From Armatimonadota bacterium (GTDB lineage: Bacteria > Armatimonadota > DTGP01 > JAHWJO01), in assembly GCA_019348365.1 (NCBI GenBank), contig JAHWJO010000048.1, positions 1 through 14,826 on the forward strand: a stretch of DNA of 14,826 nt, written 5' to 3'. The stretch's first letter is position 1. The number at the start of each line of letters is the position of its first letter. The position numbers and the translations under genes are program-made. Positions 1 to 5,883 of the stretch are shown here, one piece after another. Under the pieces are notes generated by a model, which worked only from the letters and a program-made list of their open reading frames with translations, was not told the origin of the DNA and did no database searches.

Positions 1-593
1 GATTTCCCCTCCGGCGGAGGGAGCAATTCGGCGCGGGCGCGGGTCCAGATTCGGCCCCCCTGGAGGGTCCATTGAGCCTCCACGTCTCCGGATTCCGAGA
101 CATGGATGGCGCTCGGCTGGATGATCGATTCGCGGGAATCGAGGGCGGAAGCCGAAGGCAGTCCTCCGGTCTCCGGAGCCTTCACGCCACTCACCCACAT
201 GCCGGCCAGGCTCCCCAGGGCAACGGCTCCGGCGAGCGCGGCGGACCACCGCCAGGACGACGGGCGGTGCGTGCTCCTCCGACCCTGCTTTTCAGCTATT
301 CTCCCCTTCAAGGCCAGGATACGTTCCATCATGTTCTCCTTTCGTCCCGCATGGGTGGGATCGGGTAAGGTCTCCATCTCTGCATTAATACGGGTCAGGA
401 CAGCGTCTTCCGAGGCGCCGGGACGAGGGGCTTGCGGGACTCGAAGGGCCTGCACCGTCCTCCGTGCGGCGTGGTAGGCGGTCCGGCATTCCTCGCACCC
501 GGCGATATGAGCCCGGATCGGCTCTTCCAGGTCGTGCTCCAGCGGGCTCGACAGCCGGGGGAGCATCTCCATGAACTGTTCGCAGGTCTTCAT
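1..593 (-). CDS. Anti-sigma factor with N-terminal zinc finger (partial, C-terminus beyond window)
   Basis: The frame is open from an ATG at 593 to the window edge (197 codons), so the C-terminus is missing. The N-terminus has Cys4, His29, Cys33 and Cys36, the H-x3-C-x2-C pattern of the zinc-finger (zf-HC2/ZAS) anti-sigma domain that clamps ECF sigma factors. A hydrophobic stretch at about residues 116-136 can be one membrane segment, placing the zinc finger in the cytoplasm and the rest outside. The ATG overlaps the TGA of the upstream sigma gene (ATGA), which implies translational coupling and balanced production of the pair. In this family the protein holds its sigma factor inactive until an envelope or redox signal releases it. 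The extracytoplasmic part seen here matches no domain I recognise, so the signal is unknown. Confidence 0.85.
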   Translation of the reverse strand, partial: MKTCEQFMEMLPRLSSPLEHDLEEPIRAHIAGCEECRTAYHAARRTVQALRVPQAPRPGASEDAVLTRINAEMETLPDPTHAGRKENMMERILALKGRIAEKQGRRSTHRPSSWRWSAALAGAVALGSLAGMWVSGVKAPETGGLPSASALDSRESIIQPSAIHVSESGDVEAQWTLQGGRIWTRARAELLPPPEGK

Positions 594-1138
594 CGGTCGT
601 TCTCCACACTCACGCCTCGCATGGCTTTTTGCAGCCGCCGAAATCCCCGGTAGGCGCGGTTGGCGGCGGTCCGCTGAGGGATCTCCAGAAGTTCGGCGAT
701 CTCTTTGAAGGTGTAGCCCTCCCCGTAATGGAGGATCACCGCCGCGCGCTCGTCGGGAGACAGGTCGGAGAGCGCGCGGTCCAGGTCGAGTCGGTCGGGA
801 GAGGGGTTCCAGTCGCCGGACGCCGGGGCCGCCAGATTCTCCAGGAGATCGTCCACGGGCATCGTGGGGTGCATGGACCGGGCTTTCGTCAGCGACCGGT
901 GGAGGACGATCCGGGTGGCCCAGGTACGGAACGAAGCCCGTCCGTCGAAACGGGGGAGGCTGCGTGTGATTCGGACCCAGGCATCCTGAACCGCATCTTC
1001 GGCATCTTCGGGATTCAATAAAATCCGGTGGGCGATGGAATAGAGAGGCCGATGATGCCGCTCGACCAGCGTTTGCCAGGCGGATCGGTCTTTTTCCAGA
1101 CACCTGCGGATCAGTTGGGCTTCTTCCGGGTTCGTCAA
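590..1138 (-). CDS. ECF-type RNA polymerase sigma factor
   Basis: A 182-residue protein, normal for ECF sigma factors. Region 2 covers about residues 22-88 and includes the conserved acidic helix DAEDAVQDAWVRI; region 4 covers about residues 120-177 with a helix-turn-helix (YTFKEIAELLEIPQRTAANR). Regions 1 and 3 are absent, as expected. I chose the TTG at 1138 because GGAGG lies 6 bases upstream and because the protein then starts just before region 2. An upstream ATG at 1270 would add 44 residues unlike any sigma factor and has no such site. The stop overlaps the anti-sigma start by four bases. It directs RNA polymerase to a dedicated regulon, probably including its own operon, although I could not identify a clear ECF promoter upstream. 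Confidence 0.9.
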   Translation of the reverse strand: MTNPEEAQLIRRCLEKDRSAWQTLVERHHRPLYSIAHRILLNPEDAEDAVQDAWVRITRSLPRFDGRASFRTWATRIVLHRSLTKARSMHPTMPVDDLLENLAAPASGDWNPSPDRLDLDRALSDLSPDERAAVILHYGEGYTFKEIAELLEIPQRTAANRAYRGFRRLQKAMRGVSVENDR

Positions 1139-1476
1139 AGGTCTCCTCCGTGCGTTCTCACCCCTATTGACTCCCGACCTCCCGGTTTTTGCCAGCAGAA
1201 TAGAAACTTTTCGGGAAAACGAAGGACACCCAGCGGAGGAGCTCAGTCCCACCACTCTGACGCACTTCATCTTTCATTGGGGATAAGAAGGGCATCTTGG
1301 AGATTTCGGGCGGTCCTTTTCTTGCCTCTTGGGGGATGATGGCGGAGGGCCGATTACAGGAATTGGCGGACCAGCGCTTGTCGGAAGATGCTGCACGAAG
1401 GTATACTGTATTTTATATTCGCTAGAACGGAGCATTCGTTTTCCCCGGCTCTTAAAACCACCGGAGGTCTATTTTG
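1139..1476. other. Divergent intergenic region between sigma operon and beta-propeller gene
   Basis: About 340 bases separate the outward-pointing sigma and propeller genes. The sigma ribosome site (GGAGG, 1145-1149 on the minus strand) and the propeller ribosome site (GGAGG, 1463-1467) are clear. One plausible plus-strand promoter is listed separately. I see no convincing gene, terminator or strong palindrome here. The sigma operon's own promoter is not obvious. Confidence 0.5.
1378..1407 (+). promoter_or_regulatory. Possible sigma70-type promoter for the beta-propeller gene
   Basis: TTGTCG (1378-1383) and TATACT (1402-1407) are 18 bases apart, in an AT-rich patch within otherwise GC-rich DNA and about 70 bases upstream of the start codon. 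The -10 box matches five of six consensus bases. No further support is available from sequence alone. Confidence 0.4.
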
Positions 1477-2778
1477 ATGAAATCGTTATTCAAACCGTTC
1501 CTGTTCGCCCTCCTGGCGGCCCTCGCCGGGGCCGGACTCCCCAGCCCGGCGGCGGCCCTCCGGGTCACCGACGTCCTCCCCTATACCGTCGGCGACATGG
1601 CCGTCAATGCCCGAACGAACCGACTCTACCTCTCCACGAAGGACGGCGTTCAGGTTCTGGACGCGAAAACCCATTTTCTTTTCGCCACGATCCCCGCGCA
1701 CCCGTACGTGGACATCGAGGTGGATGAGGCGCACAACCGCCTCTACCTGACCGATCTGCTGGAACGGCCCGACCCGACGATCACCCTCGTGGATGGCGAA
1801 ACGAACCAGGTCGTCCGATCCGCCCTCTTCGCGTTCCCCGACGTGAAGCGGGATCGGGGCTACAACCCGACCTCGAACCGGTTCTACGCCGTCGATATCG
1901 GCTGCAGCAACATCGACTGCAAGAGCTTTGTTGCGGTTTATGACGGGGACACCCTCGAACAGGTGGACTGGATCACCCTGCCCCATGTCTCCACAAAGAC
2001 CCTCGCCATCGACCCCGAACGGAACCGAGCGTACGTGGGGATTCAGAGCTATGGACAGCCCGCGTACCTCTACGTCATTGACCTTTCGAACAACGCCATC
2101 GTCCGGCAGATCCCCATGCCGTCGGGGTCGGCGCAACTCGCCTTCGACCCAAGCGCCCACACCCTCTACAGTCTGGATTCCCAGGGATTGTACGTCACGG
2201 TGGTGGACACCCTCCGGGAAGAAGTGGTCGCCCGCTACCGGCAGCCCTACATCCCGAACGGGCGGGGGACCCTTTTACGCTCCATGTCCCTGAACCCTTC
2301 CACGGGCGAGATTCTTTTCTATCAGGTCTCAGGGTATTCGACATACAACAATATACAGCAACAGACGCTCTGGCTCTGGGGAGGAGCGGTGGACGCCCCG
2401 AATCAAGACCTTCGATTCACCGATTCGATGGAGTTGGCCGACCCGATCTACTCCTTCACTTACTCTAACCCGTATAATCGTCTGGGCCTCTGGCACAACC
2501 CGGTCACGGGGCGGTACTACGCCAACTACGGGTCGGACTCCGAGCGGCGATCTGTGCTGGTCATCGGACATGAACCCGCCCCGCCGGCCTCCGGGGACGT
2601 GAATGGGGACGGGCGATTGAATGTGACGGACGTGGTCGAGATCCTGAAGATCATCGCCCACCATACGCCCACCACCACCTCGCAACGGGCCGTGGCCGAC
2701 CAGGATGCGAACGGCCTCCTGGATATCCGCGATGCGGTGCTCCTGCTGCGAAAGATCGTGGTTCCCCCGGCCGGCTGA
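1477..2778 (+). CDS. Secreted YVTN-type beta-propeller protein with C-terminal dockerin domain
   Basis: A 433-residue exported protein. Residues 1-28 form a Sec signal peptide (basic start, Ala/Leu core, cleavage near SPAAA-L). Residues about 29-365 hold repeated blades with the pattern N-R-L/A-Y followed by hydrophobic strand and a V-V-D/I-D segment (for example NRLYLSTKDGVQVLDAKT and NRAYVGI...LYVIDL), typical of YVTN/NHL-like propellers. Residues about 373-427 form a type I dockerin-like pair of calcium loops (DVNGDGRLNVTD and DQDANGLLDIRD). Dockerins bind cohesins in cellulosomes, but single dockerin-tailed proteins in other bacteria often have no known partner, and no cohesin is seen in this window. 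GGAGG precedes the ATG by 9 bases; an in-frame TTG at 1474 is an alternative. The neighbouring sigma operon is divergent, so a regulatory link is possible but unproven. Confidence 0.85.
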   Translation: MKSLFKPFLFALLAALAGAGLPSPAAALRVTDVLPYTVGDMAVNARTNRLYLSTKDGVQVLDAKTHFLFATIPAHPYVDIEVDEAHNRLYLTDLLERPDPTITLVDGETNQVVRSALFAFPDVKRDRGYNPTSNRFYAVDIGCSNIDCKSFVAVYDGDTLEQVDWITLPHVSTKTLAIDPERNRAYVGIQSYGQPAYLYVIDLSNNAIVRQIPMPSGSAQLAFDPSAHTLYSLDSQGLYVTVVDTLREEVVARYRQPYIPNGRGTLLRSMSLNPSTGEILFYQVSGYSTYNNIQQQTLWLWGGAVDAPNQDLRFTDSMELADPIYSFTYSNPYNRLGLWHNPVTGRYYANYGSDSERRSVLVIGHEPAPPASGDVNGDGRLNVTDVVEILKIIAHHTPTTTSQRAVADQDANGLLDIRDAVLLLRKIVVPPAG

Positions 2779-2787
2779 AAGGGAGAT

Positions 2788-3294
2788 TTATTGAGTGAAG
2801 CCATCATGAAGATGGCGCAGCATGATCGGGTTTCCGTATCCGATAACAACATTTAAAAAAAGCTTTGCCGATCTCAACCGGCGGAGCCCTTTTATCTTTC
2901 CAGCGTGTGCGATCACCCGCGCTGCCTCCAGAACGCCTAACGTCCCCCGAACCGTAAGCCCATGTTCCCGTGCAACTCTCCGTCCTTCTGAATCGTCGAT
3001 GAGCAGCAGATCGGCTCGAAGGGAGAGCGCAAGCTGCAGAGCCTCCTCCTCGCCCGGATCCAACTCTCCTATGATCCGACTCGTCCCGAATCCTGTTTCC
3101 TCCGCTGAACGCACCTCCACCCATTTCGGCGGATGTTCGATCCATCGCCGCACCGGTTCCGGTGCGCGTGGGTGGGACAATTCATGTCGAACAGCAGGGG
3201 GCAGAAGCACTCTCCCGTACAGTTGAGGGAGCAGATCGATGGCGTCGATCAGGATCAGATAGTTCAGAGGGCCGGTATCGGAAACGACGATCAT
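2788..3294 (-). CDS. PIN-fold ribonuclease toxin, DUF3368 family
   Basis: A 168-residue protein starting MIVVSDTGPLNYL. Acidic residues expected of a PIN active site are present: Asp6, Glu38, the acidic run at 82-84 after LDPG, and Asp100/Asp101 in LLLIDDSEGRR. This arrangement is characteristic of the DUF3368 branch of PIN-like proteins, which are predicted VapC-like RNases acting as toxins. The start overlaps the stop of the upstream UPF0175 gene by ATGA, so the two are made together. It ends with TAA only 9 bases from the stop of the convergent propeller gene, with no terminator between them. Toxicity and RNA target are not shown by the sequence; the family assignment and gene pairing are strong. 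Confidence 0.88.
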   Translation of the reverse strand: MIVVSDTGPLNYLILIDAIDLLPQLYGRVLLPPAVRHELSHPRAPEPVRRWIEHPPKWVEVRSAEETGFGTSRIIGELDPGEEEALQLALSLRADLLLIDDSEGRRVAREHGLTVRGTLGVLEAARVIAHAGKIKGLRRLRSAKLFLNVVIGYGNPIMLRHLHDGFTQ

Positions 3295-3569
3295 GGACGA
3301 GGTTTCAGTTCCAGCCGCTCCAGAGTTTTCATGTCTTCTTCAAACTCTTCCAGATCGTAATTCGGATACACTCCCCGCGCGCTGAGAAATTCAAAGGTCT
3401 CCCATCGGTCCTCAAAACCGAGGAGTCGCCTCACTTGCGCCCCGCCGATCTTCTTGTCGCGGTAAGCTTCAACCGCAACGGCTTCCAGAACCTTCCGGGG
3501 CAGGCTCCCGGCCCATTCCTCGCGGAGGATCTGTTCAATGTCCGGAGGCAATTCCAAAGTAATAGACAT
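3291..3569 (-). CDS. UPF0175 family protein, predicted antitoxin
   Basis: A 92-residue protein beginning MSITLELPPDIEQ and continuing with KVLEAVAVEAYRDKKIG and a GAQVRRLLGFEDRWETFEFL segment, the typical layout of UPF0175. The N-terminus resembles a DNA-binding helical region and the acidic C-terminal helix (EEFEEDMKTLERLEL) is where such antitoxins usually contact the toxin. UPF0175 genes are commonly paired with DUF3368 PIN genes, as here, with a four-base overlap. A start at 3749 is possible on paper but would add 60 residues unlike the family and would run through the promoter. The likely promoter and inverted-repeat operator lie 66-94 bases upstream. Confidence 0.85.
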   Translation of the reverse strand: MSITLELPPDIEQILREEWAGSLPRKVLEAVAVEAYRDKKIGGAQVRRLLGFEDRWETFEFLSARGVYPNYDLEEFEEDMKTLERLELKPRP

Positions 3570-3628
3570 GACAGCACTGCCTTTCTCGACGGAAAACAAT
3601 CCCACCCCATGTGTCGGCTCTGTCTCCA

Positions 3629-3663
3629 CCTCCGATGATACCGGAGGAAAGTCGTTACGTCCA
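3629..3663 (-). promoter_or_regulatory. Predicted promoter and operator of the toxin-antitoxin operon
   Basis: Reading the minus strand, TGGACG (-35, 3663-3658) and TATCAT (-10, 3640-3635) are 17 bases apart. The -10 box lies in the 7-base spacer of a 6-bp inverted repeat, CCTCCG...CGGAGG (3629-3647). A repressor bound to this repeat would cover the -10 box, as in many autoregulated toxin-antitoxin operons. The element matches are 4/6 and 5/6, so the promoter is plausible but not certain. Confidence 0.5.
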
Positions 3664-3700
3664 CCGTCAGGGCAGCTGCCGGAGCATTGATGGAGAACGG

Positions 3701-3735
3701 ATCCGGCCCTGGCGATTACCCCGCCAGGGCCGGAT
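3701..3735 (-). terminator. Strong stem-loop downstream of metK
   Basis: A perfect 14-bp inverted repeat, ATCCGGCCCTGGCG and its complement, encloses a 7-base loop. It lies 48 bases past the metK stop codon. There is no T run on either side, so it is not a textbook intrinsic terminator. It may stabilise the metK 3' end, assist termination, or be a dispersed repeat. Confidence 0.5.
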
Positions 3736-3783
3736 AATGTTGCCTGCATGCGTATCAGGGCTTATACCCACACATACAGGGGT

Positions 3784-4974
3784 TTACGCCTCCCAGGGGA
3801 GATACGCTTTCCCGAAGTGGCCGTAGTTGGTGGTGGAGCGGTAGATCGGCCGCAGGAGGTCCAGCTGCTCGATGATCGCCGCCGGGCGGAAGTCGAACTG
3901 CCGCACGAACGCTTCCGCCGCGCGCTCGTCGCCCGTGCCGAAAGTGTCCACCTTCACGCTGACGGGCTGCGCCACGCCAATGGCGTAGCCCACCTGGACC
4001 TCCGCCTTCTTCGCGAGGCCTTCCTTCACGACCTGCCGCGCCACGTAGCGGGTGAAGTACGCCCCGCTCCGGTCCACCTTGGAGGGGTCCTTGCCACTGA
4101 ACGCGCCGCCGCCGTGCCGCCCGTAGCCGCCGTAGGTGTCCACGATGATCTTGCGGCCGGTGAGGCCCGCGTCGGCGGAGGGGCCGCCCCAGACGAAGGA
4201 GCCGGTCGGGTTCACGAGTACCTGGATGTCGCGGTTCCACCAGTCGCCGAGGATGCGCGGGGCGAGGGTGCCCTGCACGTACTCGATGATCTCCTCGCGG
4301 GAGACGTCGGCGCTGTGCTGGGTCGAGATCAGGACCGTGGAGACGGCGATGGGGGTGTTGCCCTCATAGACCACGGAGACCTGGCTCTTGGAATCGGGCC
4401 GGATCCACGGATAATTCCCGGTGCGGCGGTCGTCCGCGAGGCCTGCCACGAGCCGGTGAGAGAGGAGGATCGGCAGCGGCATCAGCTCGGGGGTCTCGTC
4501 GGTCGCGTAGCCGAACATGATCCCCTGGTCGCCCGCGCCCTGCTCGCCGACCAGGCTGGTATCGGCGGTCACGCCCTGGGAGATCTCCGGGGACTGCGTG
4601 GTGAGGACCTGAATGACGTTCACGCCGTCGGCGTTGAACTTCTCGCTGGGGTCGGTGTAGCCGATCTGCCGGATCGCCTCGCGGGCGACGGCTTCGTGAT
4701 CGACGGTGCCGGTCGAGGTGATCTCGCCAGCGAGGACGACGACATCCTCCTTGCAGAGGGTCTCGCAGGCGACGCGGCTCCGGGGGTCCTGCGCGAGGTA
4801 CGCGTCGAGGATGGCGTCCGAGATGGTGTCGCAGACCTTGTCGGGATGCCCTTCGGAGACGGATTCGGAGGTAAAAGTAAAGGAGGGAGTCGTTTTCACA
4901 GTGTGACGGAGCTCAGCATCCGTTCCGGTCAGCACGGGCTGCTGCGGAGCGGTCGAGATTCCAGACGTAGGCAT
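3784..4974 (-). CDS. metK: S-adenosylmethionine synthase (methionine adenosyltransferase)
   Basis: MetK makes S-adenosylmethionine from methionine and ATP in the cytoplasm. With the ATG at 4974 it has 396 residues, in the family range. Diagnostic motifs are present: FTSESVSEGHPDK near residues 34-46, the signature GAGDQGIMFGYATDE, the ATP-binding GGGAFSGKDPSKVDRSGAY, and a C-terminal GHFGKAYLPWE. The ATG at 4974 has AAAGGA 10 bases upstream. Alternatives are a GTG at 4899, which gives the family-typical eight residues before FTSES but lacks a ribosome site, and an ATG at 5046 directly on the terminator's U tract. The upstream region holds a promoter, a SAM-I-like aptamer and a terminator, so expression should fall when SAM is abundant. 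It appears to be transcribed alone. Confidence 0.97.
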   Translation of the reverse strand: MPTSGISTAPQQPVLTGTDAELRHTVKTTPSFTFTSESVSEGHPDKVCDTISDAILDAYLAQDPRSRVACETLCKEDVVVLAGEITSTGTVDHEAVAREAIRQIGYTDPSEKFNADGVNVIQVLTTQSPEISQGVTADTSLVGEQGAGDQGIMFGYATDETPELMPLPILLSHRLVAGLADDRRTGNYPWIRPDSKSQVSVVYEGNTPIAVSTVLISTQHSADVSREEIIEYVQGTLAPRILGDWWNRDIQVLVNPTGSFVWGGPSADAGLTGRKIIVDTYGGYGRHGGGAFSGKDPSKVDRSGAYFTRYVARQVVKEGLAKKAEVQVGYAIGVAQPVSVKVDTFGTGDERAAEAFVRQFDFRPAAIIEQLDLLRPIYRSTTNYGHFGKAYLPWEA

Positions 4975-5046
4975 GATCTTGTCGTCCTTTCGAGACTTTA
5001 GAGCGTTCGAGAGGGCGGCCAGGTCGCGCGTCTGGGAGAGAGACAT

Positions 5047-5072
5047 AAAAAAGGCCCTTCGTACACGAAGGG
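5047..5072 (-). terminator. Intrinsic terminator in the metK leader (riboswitch expression platform)
   Basis: On the minus strand CCCTTCG-TGTA-CGAAGGG forms a 7-bp stem followed by CC and six T. It lies between the aptamer and metK. An overlapping 8-bp hairpin, TCGTACAC/GTGTACGA (5059-5079), excludes it. The aptamer's P1 3' strand contains AGGCCC, which can pair with GGGCCT at the terminator's 3' arm and act as antiterminator when SAM is absent. Confidence 0.85.
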
Positions 5073-5100
5073 TGTACGACCCTTTTTCCCCACAAGCTGG

Positions 5101-5232
5101 GGCCTATCTCCTCCGCAGAGGACGGGCACCTTGGCGGTCGCCACTAGGTTGCCGGACACGGGAGAATCGGGGAACGGGACCTCTAAATTGAACCGTTCCG
5201 GAGGGTTCTCGGTCGTGTCACTCGTGATAGCC
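5101..5232 (-). ncRNA. SAM-I family riboswitch aptamer upstream of metK
   Basis: Read on the minus strand. P1 pairs GGCTATC (5232-5226) with GATAGGCC (5108-5101), with one bulged G. A long P2 arm starts GACACG...CGTGTC and continues through GAGAA/TTCTC and GGAACGG/CCGTTCC, with a CCGAT segment like the kink-turn of SAM-I. The signature core CCGGCAACC (5155-5147) is followed by P3 (TGGC-GACC-GCCA), then AGGTGCC (5131-5125), then P4 (TCCTC-TGCG-GAGGA). These are the conserved parts of the SAM-I clan (SAM-I / SAM-IV). The position before metK and the terminator downstream agree with a transcriptional OFF switch. Which clan member it is needs a covariance model. Confidence 0.9.
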
Positions 5233-5260
5233 TTGAAATAAAGCATATCCTGCTGCCCAA

Positions 5261-5289
5261 AGTATAACATTGCCTGAATGGGTTGACAA
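5261..5289 (-). promoter_or_regulatory. sigma70-type promoter for metK
   Basis: On the minus strand TTGTCA (5289-5284) and TATACT (5266-5261) are separated by exactly 17 bases. Each matches most of the consensus. The predicted start near 5254 is about 20 bases before the riboswitch P1 stem, as expected for a riboswitch leader. Confidence 0.8.
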
Positions 5290-5292
5290 GCG

Positions 5293-5304
5293 GTTTGTAC
5301 AAAC
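5293..5304. promoter_or_regulatory. 12-bp perfect palindrome abutting the metK promoter
   Basis: GTTTGTACAAAC is a perfect palindrome in an AT-rich patch. It ends 3 bases upstream of the metK -35 box. It is a candidate protein-binding site; no regulator is identified. Confidence 0.4.
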
Positions 5305-5337
5305 AAATCCAAAATTCTTCACCGGGAGGAGAACCCC

Positions 5338-5367
5338 GGACCTGACGCTCAGTGACTGGACCTGACG
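5338..5367. repeat. Short direct repeat GGACCTGACG, 20-bp period
   Basis: GGACCTGACG occurs at 5338-5347 and 5358-5367. The 20-base period is about two helical turns, so both copies face the same side of DNA. It lies between metK and the MazG-like gene, which diverge. It could be a regulator site or chance. Confidence 0.35.
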
Positions 5368-5381
5368 ATCCATCACGCGAG

Positions 5382-5411
5382 TTGCCGGGCTTATTTCGCG
5401 TGTGGTAGACT
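5382..5411 (+). promoter_or_regulatory. Possible promoter of the MazG-like gene
   Basis: TTGCCG (5382-5387) and TAGACT (5406-5411) are 18 bases apart, with TGTGG just before the -10 box. This places a start about 30 bases upstream of the ATG. Moderate consensus match only. Confidence 0.4.
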
Positions 5412-5450
5412 GAACGGACGGGAGTCGTTCAGGGAGCGGTGGACACAGCG

Positions 5451-5771
5451 ATGGCGGATTGGACGGTGAAAGAGCTTCAGGCGGAGGTGGATGCCTGGAT
5501 ACGAGAGTCCGGCGGAGGGTACTGGAAAGCGCCCTCGCAATTGCTGCGAATCATGGAAGAGGTGGGCGAGCTCGCCCGCCTCGTCAACCACCTTCACGGC
5601 GAGAAACCGAAGAAAGCCACCGAAGCGCGACAGGAGCTGCCCGAAGAGATCGGGGACCTGATCTTCACGATCCTCTGCCTCGCCAACGCCGAAGGGGTGG
5701 ACGTGCAGGCCGCCATGGAATCCGTCCTCGCCAAGTACCGCCGCCGTGACACCGAACGGTGGAAAGAATGA
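5451..5771 (+). CDS. MazG-like nucleotide pyrophosphohydrolase
   Basis: A 106-residue, single-domain all-alpha protein of the MazG/dUTPase-like superfamily, which hydrolyses nucleoside triphosphates to monophosphates and pyrophosphate. The metal-binding motifs are visible as EEVGE at 36-40 and EEIGD at 65-69, each predicted to sit on a helix. A basic loop with EKPKKATEARQE lies between them. It is about half the length of two-domain E. coli MazG and resembles the short house-cleaning enzymes. I chose ATG 5451, which has GGTGGA 7 bases upstream; a GTG at 5439 is in frame but too near its purine run. Its stop codon lies inside the first unit of a tandem-repeat array. Substrate is unknown. Confidence 0.88.
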   Translation: MADWTVKELQAEVDAWIRESGGGYWKAPSQLLRIMEEVGELARLVNHLHGEKPKKATEARQELPEEIGDLIFTILCLANAEGVDVQAAMESVLAKYRRRDTERWKE

Positions 5772-5873
5772 TGAATGATGAGTTATGAATGATGAATTAA
5801 AACTCCGCATGCCGGAGGTGATACTTCGGCCAGAGTGGAGTTAATTCATCATTCATAACTCATCATTCATAAC
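5768..5873. repeat. Long inverted repeat built from heptanucleotide tandem units
   Basis: The left arm holds 7-base units ATGATGA, ATGATGA, GTTATGA, ATGATGA (5768-5795). The right arm holds the complementary units TCATCAT and TCATAAC twice (5846-5873). A 29-bp stretch (5771-5799) pairs perfectly with 5842-5870, then ACTCC (5802-5806) with GGAGT (5837-5841), and an inner GCCGGAG/CTTCGGC stem with one G-U pair. The whole folds into one long hairpin of about 100 bases that fills the gap between two genes. It may terminate or process transcripts; its composition suggests a dispersed intergenic repeat. Confidence 0.85.
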
Positions 5874-5883
5874 TGGGGTGTTT

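Noticed and set aside
590..1270. Sigma factor with an ATG start at 1270
   Set aside because: The extra 44 residues are not sigma-like, while TTG at 1138 has GGAGG at 6 bases and gives the normal ECF length.
2779..2787. Terminator between the convergent propeller and PIN genes
   Set aside because: Only 9 bases separate the stop codons and no stem with a T run is visible there.
3748..5001. 417-codon open frame on the plus strand opposite metK
   Set aside because: It is antisense to a clearly recognised MetK and its protein is a low-complexity run rich in Asp, Val, Gly and Arg, typical of a GC-rich shadow frame.
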